A stretch of DNA of 14,937 nt. It comes from CAZDOD01 sp964506935 (GTDB taxonomy: Bacteria; Desulfobacterota; Zymogenia; Zymogenales; Zymogenaceae). Position 1 is the stretch's first letter; each line of letters opens with the position of its first letter. The position numbers and the translations under genes are program-made. Below are positions 1-5,052 of this stretch, in pieces. A model generated the notes under the pieces. That model searched no databases. It had not been told where the DNA came from and saw only the letters and a list, made by a program, of their open reading frames with translations. The stretch spans positions 1-14,937 of the forward strand of contig CAZDOD010000059.1 in assembly GCA_964506935.1 (NCBI GenBank), written 5' to 3'.

Positions 1-995
1 TTCGCCATTTCGGCCACCCAGTATTTCGCCATCGAGACCTTCTTGACCACATCCTTGCCCTCCATGTGATCGAGCGTGAGGGCCTCCATGAAAGTCCTTC
101 CGATCTCGACATCGGTCGCCATCTCGGCGAGCTTAAACGAGTTGTGCTGGAAGCGGGATATCGGCCTCCCGAAGGCCTCCCTGCTCTTTGTGTATTCGAT
201 CGTGCATTCGAGGGCGAGCTCTGCGGCGACCTGCGATCCCCAAGCCGAGACGAGGCGCTCCTGCTGGAGTTTTTCCATCAGGTACTTGAAGCCGCCGCCC
301 TCCACTCCGAGGAGGTTTTTTTGCGGGACGCGGCAGTCCTCAAAGAACAGCTCGGCGGTGTCCTGGCTCTTCATCCCGATCTTTTCGAAATTCTGGCCCT
401 TTACGAATCCAGGAGTCCCGTCCATGACGACGATCAGGCTGATTCCGGAATAGGGCGGGTCCGCCTTGGGATCGGTCTTTGCGGCGACGATGCAAAGGTC
501 ACAGTTTATCCCGTTCGAGATAAATGTCTTCTGGCCGTTGATGATGTAGTCGCCGTTGTCCTTTATGGCGGTCGCCCTGATCGCGGCGAGGTCCGATCCG
601 GTGTTAGGCTCGGTCATGGCGACGGCGGTTACGATATCGCCCGATGCGCATCCCGGGAGCCACTCTTTTTTCTGCTCTTCTGTGCCGTATGAATAAATGT
701 ATGGGACAATTATGTCGCTGTGGAGCGGTGTTGCGAGCCCCGTGTGGTTGGTCCTTCCTATCTCCTCGAGGGTGATAACGGAATACTCGAACCCGACCCC
801 GACGCCGCCGTATTCTTCTGGTAGCCACGAGCATAAGAAGCCCTGCGCCCCGAAGTCCTTCCATGCCTTTTTCGGGACGATGCCGGCCTTCTCCCACTCG
901 TCGACGTATGGAGTTACGTTGTCGGCGAGATACTTTCTAAGCGCATCCCTGTAGATGCGGTGTTCTTCCGAATAAATCTTATCCAATAGTGACAT
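1..995 (-). CDS. Acyl-CoA dehydrogenase, C-terminus cut by window edge
   Basis: FAD-dependent enzyme that introduces the alpha,beta double bond into an acyl-CoA, the first step of beta-oxidation. I translated it by hand from the ATG at 995; 331 codons are visible and the frame is still open at base 1, so about 50 residues of a roughly 380-residue family member are missing. Seen: the flavin/acyl-binding signature AMTEPNTGSD (residues 126-135), then NGQKTFISNG (153-162), and the C-terminal helical domain with SREAFGRPI. Glu246 in LQQERLV lies where the catalytic base sits in isovaleryl- and long-chain acyl-CoA dehydrogenases, not in the MCAD position (by-eye alignment). The start is preceded by AGGAGGT at good spacing. 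It lies 49 bases after the metallophosphoesterase and is probably the last visible gene of the minus-strand acyl-CoA unit. Substrate chain type is unknown. Confidence 0.95.
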   Translation of the reverse strand, partial: MSLLDKIYSEEHRIYRDALRKYLADNVTPYVDEWEKAGIVPKKAWKDFGAQGFLCSWLPEEYGGVGVGFEYSVITLEEIGRTNHTGLATPLHSDIIVPYIYSYGTEEQKKEWLPGCASGDIVTAVAMTEPNTGSDLAAIRATAIKDNGDYIINGQKTFISNGINCDLCIVAAKTDPKADPPYSGISLIVVMDGTPGFVKGQNFEKIGMKSQDTAELFFEDCRVPQKNLLGVEGGGFKYLMEKLQQERLVSAWGSQVAAELALECTIEYTKSREAFGRPISRFQHNSFKLAEMATDVEIGRTFMEALTLDHMEGKDVVKKVSMAKYWVAEMA

Positions 996-1044
996 CTCTT
1001 GATTACCTCCTCGAATTTTGCGTAATGGGCGTAATGCTGATTTT

Positions 1045-1734
1045 TCATAAAAGCTCTATTTTCGTTTCATCCCCCTTATCGCCAGGGGCAAAACCCTCTT
1101 TTTTTGTTTGTCTGACGCTGTATCTCCCCCAGCGGAAGGGATTTATGAATCTGAGTCTATTTTTCTCAACGTAATTTTCGACGTAATGTATCTCGGCCTT
1201 TCCGGTCTCGGTATCTATGACGGCGTAGCTCGGCCGCGGGTCGCTCGCCTGGGGCTCTCCGACGGAGCCGGGGTTGATTACTGTTGTGTTTTTCAGTCTT
1301 ACGATCATGGGGACGTGGGTGTGTCCCAGAATGATGTAGTCGTATCCAAGATCGTCAAACGCATCGAAGTCGGAATATTCGGGATAAATATATTCGTTTT
1401 TCGGATTATTCGGACTCCCGTGTGTCAGGAGGATTTTTTTGTCGTCGATAGAGACTTCGATCTCATAGGGGGCGTCTTTTAGTCTTCGTATCAGCTTCCC
1501 CAGTTTTTCGTCTTTCCCGAAGTTCTCGTAATAGAGGACGGCCATCTCCTCGTGGTTTCCCTTTATGAACGTGCTGTTTTTTGTGTCGATTATCTCGAAC
1601 AGCTCCACAAGATTTGCGGCCCTCCCGGCGATGTCTCCGGCGACGAGAAGCGAATCAATGTCCGGCATCTCGGCGATTGTCGCCTTGAGGGCATCGATGT
1701 TTCCGTGGATATCTGATATTATTCCAATGAGCAT
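1045..1734 (-). CDS. Calcineurin-like metallophosphoesterase (YfcE/MJ0936-type)
   Basis: Two-metal phosphoesterase, probably acting on phosphodiesters or small phosphate esters in the cytoplasm. Motifs run in the family order: SDIHGN (Asp8, His10), AGDI (Asp34), GNHE (Asn60, His61), THGSP (His105) and GHTHVP (His138, His140), followed by the NPGSVGEPQ segment. The catalytic core fills about 170 residues. A further charged C-terminal tail of about 50 residues (from about 180 to 229) is longer than in typical short YfcE-like proteins. The ATG at 1734 is chosen because it begins directly at the first beta strand; an in-frame TTG at 1773 would add 13 residues read through a hairpin. No good Shine-Dalgarno precedes either start. 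Its place between two beta-oxidation genes is unexplained, and a hairpin separates it from the SDR upstream, so it may be expressed differently. Physiological substrate unknown. Confidence 0.9.
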   Translation of the reverse strand: MLIGIISDIHGNIDALKATIAEMPDIDSLLVAGDIAGRAANLVELFEIIDTKNSTFIKGNHEEMAVLYYENFGKDEKLGKLIRRLKDAPYEIEVSIDDKKILLTHGSPNNPKNEYIYPEYSDFDAFDDLGYDYIILGHTHVPMIVRLKNTTVINPGSVGEPQASDPRPSYAVIDTETGKAEIHYVENYVEKNRLRFINPFRWGRYSVRQTKKEGFAPGDKGDETKIELL

Positions 1735-1745
1735 AATAAAAGGGT

Positions 1746-1771
1746 GGGGCGGAGTAATTTCTCTCCGCCCC
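1746..1771 (-). terminator. GC-rich hairpin between SDR and phosphoesterase genes
   Basis: Perfect 9-bp inverted repeat GGGGCGGAG / CTCCGCCCC around an 8-base loop. It begins 12 bases after the SDR stop codon and ends 11 bases before the phosphoesterase ATG. On the minus strand it is followed by ACCCTTTTATT, a short and imperfect T tract; on the plus strand by AAGTAGATTTTTTT, which looks better but has no plus-strand gene to serve. It may be a partial terminator or attenuator that lowers expression of the two downstream genes, or an mRNA-stabilising 3' end for the SDR. Confidence 0.6.
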
Positions 1772-1783
1772 AAGTAGATTTTT

Positions 1784-2695
1784 TTATTTCTGTAAAAACG
1801 GCATCATGTAGACGAAGGTATCCTGTACACTTTGAGTTTCCTTTATCTTCGACATGTCGGTGATCTTCGCCCAGCTGTCCCTTATCTGTTCCGCCTTGAC
1901 CTCGCCCTTGCCGTCCCCGATAAGCGTGCCTTCTCCTATCATGATGGCAGCCCTGCTGTACCAGCCGAGGCCGGCGTTGAAGATGTATCCTGAGTCCTGG
2001 CATTCCTCGGAACAGAGATACACCACGAGCGGTGTTATGAATTCGGGTTTTAGCTTCTCGAAGAACTCGGGCGGCATGACGTCTTCGGTGAGCCGGGACG
2101 CCGCCACAGGGGCGATGGTGTTGACCTTGACATTGTATTTCGCCGACTCAATCTTTAGGGAATTCATGAGACCGACGAGCCCCATTTTCGCCGCCGAGTA
2201 GTTGGTCTGGCCGAAGTTGCCGTAAAGGCCGGCGCCTGAGGTGGTGAAAATAATACGGCCATAGGCGTTTTCCCTCATGATGGCAAAAGCAGGCTGGGTC
2301 ACGCAATAGGCTCCCCTGAGGTGTACGGCCATGATGGCGTCCCACATCTCAGGCTCCATCTTGTTGAAGCTCTTGTCCCTGAGTATCCCGGCGTTGTTGA
2401 TGACGATATCGACCTTCCCGAAATTGTCGACTGCAGTCTTGACCATGTTCTTTCCGCCCTCGACTTCGGCTACCGAGTCATAATTGGGGACGGCCTCGCC
2501 CCCGGCCTTCTTGATCTCGTCAACCACGGCGTCTGCGGCCGATTTGCTTCCCCCCGTCCCGTCACGTGCGCCGCCGAGGTCATTTACAACAATCTTACAG
2601 CCCCTCTTGGCAAGCTCAAGGGCGTAGGTCCTACCGAGGCCCGCGCCGGCTCCGGTAATAATGGCTACTCTTCCATCGAAACTGATATCTCCCAT
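1784..2695 (-). CDS. SDR (3R)-hydroxyacyl-CoA dehydrogenase, MFE-2 (17beta-HSD type 4)-like
   Basis: Short-chain dehydrogenase predicted to oxidise a (3R)-hydroxyacyl-CoA to the 3-ketoacyl-CoA with NAD(P)+. Seen: nucleotide motif TGAGAGLG (14-21), VNDLGGARDGTG just after the second beta strand, NNAG (100-103), catalytic Ser153, and Tyr166/Lys170 in NYSAAK. At 303 residues it is longer than a plain 250-residue SDR. The extra C-terminal segment (about 245-300), with EQIRDSWAKITDM, is typical of the dehydrogenase domain of peroxisomal multifunctional enzyme type 2. The GGARDG insertion after the dinucleotide site is typical of that subfamily too. An AGGAG six bases before the ATG supports the start. 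In eukaryotes this domain is fused to hydratase 2; here the two MaoC genes encoding that activity lie just upstream on the same strand, across a 370-base gap. Stereospecificity is inferred from the family. Confidence 0.93.
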   Translation of the reverse strand: MGDISFDGRVAIITGAGAGLGRTYALELAKRGCKIVVNDLGGARDGTGGSKSAADAVVDEIKKAGGEAVPNYDSVAEVEGGKNMVKTAVDNFGKVDIVINNAGILRDKSFNKMEPEMWDAIMAVHLRGAYCVTQPAFAIMRENAYGRIIFTTSGAGLYGNFGQTNYSAAKMGLVGLMNSLKIESAKYNVKVNTIAPVAASRLTEDVMPPEFFEKLKPEFITPLVVYLCSEECQDSGYIFNAGLGWYSRAAIMIGEGTLIGDGKGEVKAEQIRDSWAKITDMSKIKETQSVQDTFVYMMPFLQK

Positions 2696-2766
2696 TTTAA
2701 ACTCCTCTCTTTGAATTTATCTAAATGAACTCAATAAATCTAAAAAACCTAAGAAGCGGTTTGATC

Positions 2767-2794
2767 GAAATATCGGAAATATCTCGAAAATATC
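2767..2794. repeat. Three GAAA(A)TATC direct repeats spaced about one helical turn
   Basis: GAAATATC at 2767-2774, GAAATATC at 2776-2783 and GAAAATATC at 2786-2794: unit starts are 9 and 10 bases apart, so the copies fall on nearly the same DNA face. They lie 70-100 bases upstream of the SDR start. This could be a binding site for a repeat-recognising regulator, or chance in an A+T-rich leader. Confidence 0.45.
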
Positions 2795-2903
2795 TAAGGA
2801 GGTCTTTATCTTACTCCGAAATCTGGAAGACAAGAGGGCCATAACTCCCAGCCTCCCTTTTAATCTCTACCTTTCGACCCATTCTGCGATAGGATACTAT
2901 CTA

Positions 2904-2928
2904 AAATGGATCAAGATCCTGATCATTT
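2904..2928. promoter_or_regulatory. Bulged dyad AAATG(G)ATCA / TGATCATTT, possible operator
   Basis: AAATGGATCA (2904-2913) and TGATCATTT (2920-2928) are inverted copies, 9 bp long with one extra G in the left arm, around the hexamer AGATCC. The inner GGATCAAGATCC is itself a dyad. Size and symmetry fit a dimeric regulator site. No copy was seen beside the TetR gene, so a link to that regulator is not shown. Confidence 0.3.
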
Positions 2929-3065
2929 AAAGAGAAAGATTCCAAAAGTAGATAATACCCGCCACCCAAAAACGATCATCCGCCCAAGATTTTTGAAATC
3001 GGAGGTTAAGCTACGAAAAATCACGTGATGAGATTTTATTACCCCAAACGATTCCATTTACTATT

Positions 3066-3515
3066 TTATTTGCTGGGGAGTGCCGCGGTAAAACTTCCCG
3101 TGAGCTTTACGCCTCCGGTTGCATCTTTGGCCTCTATCTCGTAGTCGACACCCTCTTCGGACTTATTTGCAACCTTTGCCGTAACCGTTATTGTTGCCCT
3201 GTCCTTGGTGTTTTCAAAGTCGTTTAAGTCCGCCGGCTCCGTCATCCCGGAGAACCTGACCTTGAATTTTTTGAGATACTTCTGCGGTATCCAGCCGGTG
3301 ATCGCCCTGCCGACGATTCCCATAATGAGCATGCCGTGGGATATGACATTTGGCATCCCGAACATGGCCACGAATGTGTTGTCGTGATGAAGCGGGTTAA
3401 AATCTCCAGACGCACCGGCGTAACGTACGAGATGTGTCCTGCTGATTGGGTCAGAGGTGAATGCAGGCAACTCGTCCCCGACCTTGACATCTTCAAAATA
3501 TACTTCTTTTGCCAT
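3066..3515 (-). CDS. MaoC-family (R)-specific enoyl-CoA hydratase, catalytic subunit
   Basis: Single hotdog-fold hydratase/dehydratase predicted to interconvert trans-2-enoyl-CoA and (3R)-hydroxyacyl-CoA. The hydratase-2 signature is intact: GDFNPLHHD places the catalytic Asp38, Asn40 and His43, followed by GMPNVISHGML (53-63), which covers the conserved helix end. The length of 149 residues is normal for a single-domain MaoC protein. It starts ten bases after the stop of the partner hotdog gene, whose stop codon overlaps this gene's AGGAGG, so the two are probably made in a fixed ratio and form a heterodimer. Known pairs of this kind are mycobacterial HadAB/HadBC and the MaoC-like steroid side-chain hydratases. 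The neighbouring MFE-2-like SDR would use the (3R)-hydroxy product. The direction (beta-oxidation rather than synthesis) is inferred from the acyl-CoA dehydrogenase and thiolase in the locus. Confidence 0.92.
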   Translation of the reverse strand: MAKEVYFEDVKVGDELPAFTSDPISRTHLVRYAGASGDFNPLHHDNTFVAMFGMPNVISHGMLIMGIVGRAITGWIPQKYLKKFKVRFSGMTEPADLNDFENTKDRATITVTAKVANKSEEGVDYEIEAKDATGGVKLTGSFTAALPSK

Positions 3516-3520
3516 GGTTA

Positions 3521-3527
3521 CCTCCTA
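3521..3527 (-). promoter_or_regulatory. Stop codon/Shine-Dalgarno overlap between the MaoC genes
   Basis: Read on the minus strand this is TAGGAGG. TAG (3527-3525) ends the upstream hotdog gene and AGGAGG (3526-3521) is the ribosome-binding site of the catalytic MaoC gene, five bases before its ATG. This implies translational coupling of the two subunits. Confidence 0.8.
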
Positions 3528-3998
3528 CCTCTCAACCAGGGTCGAGCGGGATTTTATGACCAGCTCGCCCTTCTGATTTTTGATTTCCGTCTCGAGGACG
3601 GTGAACTCCATGAATTTTCCGGGCTTGTTCTTTTTTTCCTTCTCGTACATGTCCACCACTTTCGTTTTGCAGGTGACAACGTCTCCCGGATGGATCGGCG
3701 CGAAATATTCATATTCCTCTTCGCCGTGAAGGAGCCTCCCCAGGTTTATGCCCAATGTCGTTATTATCGGCATAAGACCTCCACCGCCCCACAGGGCGAA
3801 GCAGGTCTGAAAGGTGGGTGGACAGATGATGTCATCATATCCCTCCTTTTTGGCATGGCTGCTGTCCGTATAGACCTTGTCTACCTGATCTTTGCCCTCC
3901 TTCTGTGAGATCGCCATGGCGAACTCGGCTACCTTGCCCTTTTCAACCTCGAATTTGAACTCGGGAAATTCCATCCCCAATTTAGATTTGTCTGCCAT
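3525..3998 (-). CDS. MaoC N-domain/FAS1-like dehydratase subunit, hotdog fold
   Basis: 157-residue hotdog protein of the MaoC N-terminal-domain type (FAS1_DH-like/UPF0336, as in HadA and HadC). Seen: the family opening in which residues 8-17 lead to an alpha segment, ICPPTFQTCFAL near residue 58, the central helix region INLGRLLHGEEEYEYF, and HPGDVVTC. It has no D-x-N-P-x-H catalytic signature, so it is expected to shape the acyl-binding tunnel while the partner supplies catalysis. AGGAGG lies at normal distance before the ATG. It follows the TetR gene by 44 bases on the same strand, so regulator and MaoC pair are probably one transcript. Loss of catalysis is an inference from the missing motif and from characterised heterodimers. 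Confidence 0.87.
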   Translation of the reverse strand: MADKSKLGMEFPEFKFEVEKGKVAEFAMAISQKEGKDQVDKVYTDSSHAKKEGYDDIICPPTFQTCFALWGGGGLMPIITTLGINLGRLLHGEEEYEYFAPIHPGDVVTCKTKVVDMYEKEKKNKPGKFMEFTVLETEIKNQKGELVIKSRSTLVER

Positions 3999-4042
3999 AG
4001 AAAGCCTCCTAAGATAGGTAAATCTTTTATAAATAAGCCTCT

Positions 4043-4777
4043 CTAGAGATCAGCGGCATCTCTCTCTTTGATCAATCCCTCAAAATTCAGCTTTAATACC
4101 TTTTCCCTCGTTGTAAGTCCCGTAAATATCGCTTGGGATATATCCTCCACCAGGTCCTCTATAGGAATTTCCCTGTTGAAGATGAGCCAAGGGATGCAGA
4201 CATGTTCGATCGTCCCAAGGAGCATGTCCCTTACTATATGTGGATTTATATGCGATGAGATCTCACCCTCCTTTATGCCGTCCTCGATGATGCAAAGGAT
4301 AAGGTCGGAATAGAGTTTGAGATTCTCATAGGTCTTGCTCTTGAAGTAGTCCGGGTCTATGCGGATCTCGAGCGTCATTATCTTTGTGAAGTTTTTATTG
4401 CTGCGGAAGTAGTGTAGGTGGCACCAGATTATCTTTCTGAGCTTGTTTGTGGCCCCCTTTATTCCTTGAAGGTGATCAATGACGAAATCGGCGTATTCCT
4501 TCATGTTGCTTTCGGGGGCGGCGTAGAGCAGGTCCTTTTTGTTGGTGAAATATTCGTATATCGTCCCCTCCGCCACGCCGGCGTCACGGGCGATCTCCGA
4601 GACGGTTGTCTCAAAGTAGCCCTTATCGGCGAAGATCTTTTGGGCGGCCGCAAGTATCCTCTCCCGCTTATCACCGCCGTTTCGCTGGTTCTTCAGGCCC
4701 TTGGAGACACTTCCATCCACCCCAACCCCCTTGAGCCTGTTTTGAACATCATTCAATTTCTTTTTATTTTCAGGCAT
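4043..4777 (-). CDS. TetR/AcrR-family transcriptional regulator
   Basis: DNA-binding regulator, 244 residues. The TetR N-terminal domain covers about residues 37-84: RERILAAAQKIF, then the helix-turn-helix VSEIARDAGVAEGTIYEYF and NKKDLL. The rest is an all-helical ligand and dimerisation domain, with three Cys and IEHVCIPWLIF near 195. The N-terminus carries an unusual 35-residue basic tail. No clear Shine-Dalgarno precedes the ATG at 4777 (a GGAGGGG lies about 18 bases away). A GTG at 4720 (codon 20) has AGGGGG five bases before it and would remove part of the tail. The gene diverges from the HMGCS-like/thiolase genes and heads the MaoC genes, so it most likely controls both directions. Local control with an acyl-CoA as inducer is inferred from the neighbours and from FadR-like TetR proteins. 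Confidence 0.92.
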   Translation of the reverse strand: MPENKKKLNDVQNRLKGVGVDGSVSKGLKNQRNGGDKRERILAAAQKIFADKGYFETTVSEIARDAGVAEGTIYEYFTNKKDLLYAAPESNMKEYADFVIDHLQGIKGATNKLRKIIWCHLHYFRSNKNFTKIMTLEIRIDPDYFKSKTYENLKLYSDLILCIIEDGIKEGEISSHINPHIVRDMLLGTIEHVCIPWLIFNREIPIEDLVEDISQAIFTGLTTREKVLKLNFEGLIKERDAADL

Positions 4778-4826
4778 TTTAGAGCTTAAAAAGACCCCTC
4801 CTTTTTTCGCTACCGAACGCTGCTCA

Positions 4827-4856
4827 ATTATATTTTTTAGTTTACCCTTTTGTCAA
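4827..4856 (-). promoter_or_regulatory. Consensus sigma70-type promoter for the TetR-MaoC transcript
   Basis: Read on the minus strand: TTGACA (4856-4851), an 18-base spacer, then TATAAT (4832-4827). Both hexamers match consensus in full. Transcription would start near 4820, leaving a leader of about 43 bases before the TetR ATG at 4777. So strong a core promoter for a repressor gene suggests that it is normally held down, for example by autorepression. Confidence 0.8.
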
Positions 4857-4906
4857 GTAATAAATATCATTAAAAAAAAATCTTTTTACGAAAACACTTG
4901 ACAAAA
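4848..4906. repeat. Perfect 11-bp inverted repeat in the divergent promoter region
   Basis: TTTTGTCAAGT (4848-4858) and ACTTGACAAAA (4896-4906) are exact reverse complements with centres 48 bases apart. Each arm contains a TTGACA -35 hexamer, one facing each way, which partly explains the symmetry. The match extends beyond the hexamers to 11 bp, so a shared regulator half-site overlapping both -35 boxes is possible. Confidence 0.65.
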
Positions 4907-4926
4907 ACGATAACTTATACTAAAAG
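4898..4926 (+). promoter_or_regulatory. Possible promoter for the HMGCS-like/thiolase genes
   Basis: A consensus TTGACA lies at 4898-4903. The -10 is unclear: a 17-base spacer leads to TAAAAG (4921-4926), a poor match, whereas the better TATACT (4916-4921) is only 12 bases away. The leader to the gene would be about 120 bases. The promoter may be activator-dependent, or a different one (for example around TTGGCG at 4965-4970) may be used. Confidence 0.4.
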
Positions 4927-4976
4927 AGTTTTGAGGGAGGCTCATTTATTGAGGATTTTGGGGCGTTGGCGCATGG

Positions 4977-4993
4977 TTATTAATTTTTAATAA
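4977..4993. promoter_or_regulatory. 17-bp perfect AT dyad, candidate TetR operator
   Basis: TTATTAA-TTT-TTAATAA is a perfect inverted repeat with 7-bp arms, 60-76 bases upstream of the HMGCS-like gene. Length and symmetry match typical TetR-family operators, and the position downstream of the candidate promoter would block transcription. It contains only A and T, so chance is a real alternative. Confidence 0.35.
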
Positions 4994-5052
4994 AAATAGA
5001 TGATGCAATCTAAAAAATCCGGATATTTGCCGACAACTATTAAAAGGAGACT

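Larger units (their letters stand above)
2696..3065 (-). other. 370-base non-coding gap inside the acyl-CoA gene cluster
   Basis: No convincing gene. The stretch is A+T rich and separates co-directional MaoC and SDR genes, so it probably holds a promoter or regulatory leader for the SDR-phosphoesterase-dehydrogenase set. Seen in it: three GAAA(A)TATC repeats (2767-2794), a bulged dyad (2904-2928) and a 10-bp palindrome ATCACGTGAT (3020-3029) followed by T residues on the minus strand, just after the MaoC gene. A weak minus-strand promoter-like pair, TTGTCT-17-GATAAA, lies near 2809-2837. A 41-codon minus-strand ORF (2842 to 2717) has a GGGAGG upstream but an unconvincing protein sequence; I do not call it. 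Confidence 0.6.

Noticed and set aside
66..692. 208-residue plus-strand ORF
   Set aside because: It lies antisense to the acyl-CoA dehydrogenase, whose motifs are all in the minus frame. The plus-strand ORF has no family signature and no ribosome-binding site.
1735..1773. TTG-initiated 13-residue N-terminal extension of the phosphoesterase
   Set aside because: It would translate through the GC hairpin and place residues before the first catalytic strand that the family does not have; the ATG at 1734 fits better.
2717..2842. 41-codon minus-strand ORF in the 370-base gap, with GGGAGG nine bases upstream of its ATG
   Set aside because: The protein is Phe/Ile/Arg-rich, with codons unlike the neighbours, and its middle is produced by the GAAATATC repeat units. 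Chance is more likely than a gene.
3020..3029. Palindrome ATCACGTGAT followed by T residues as a terminator for the MaoC gene
   Set aside because: The stem has no loop in this form, and the alternative six-pair stem is weak. Kept only as a motif in the gap description.
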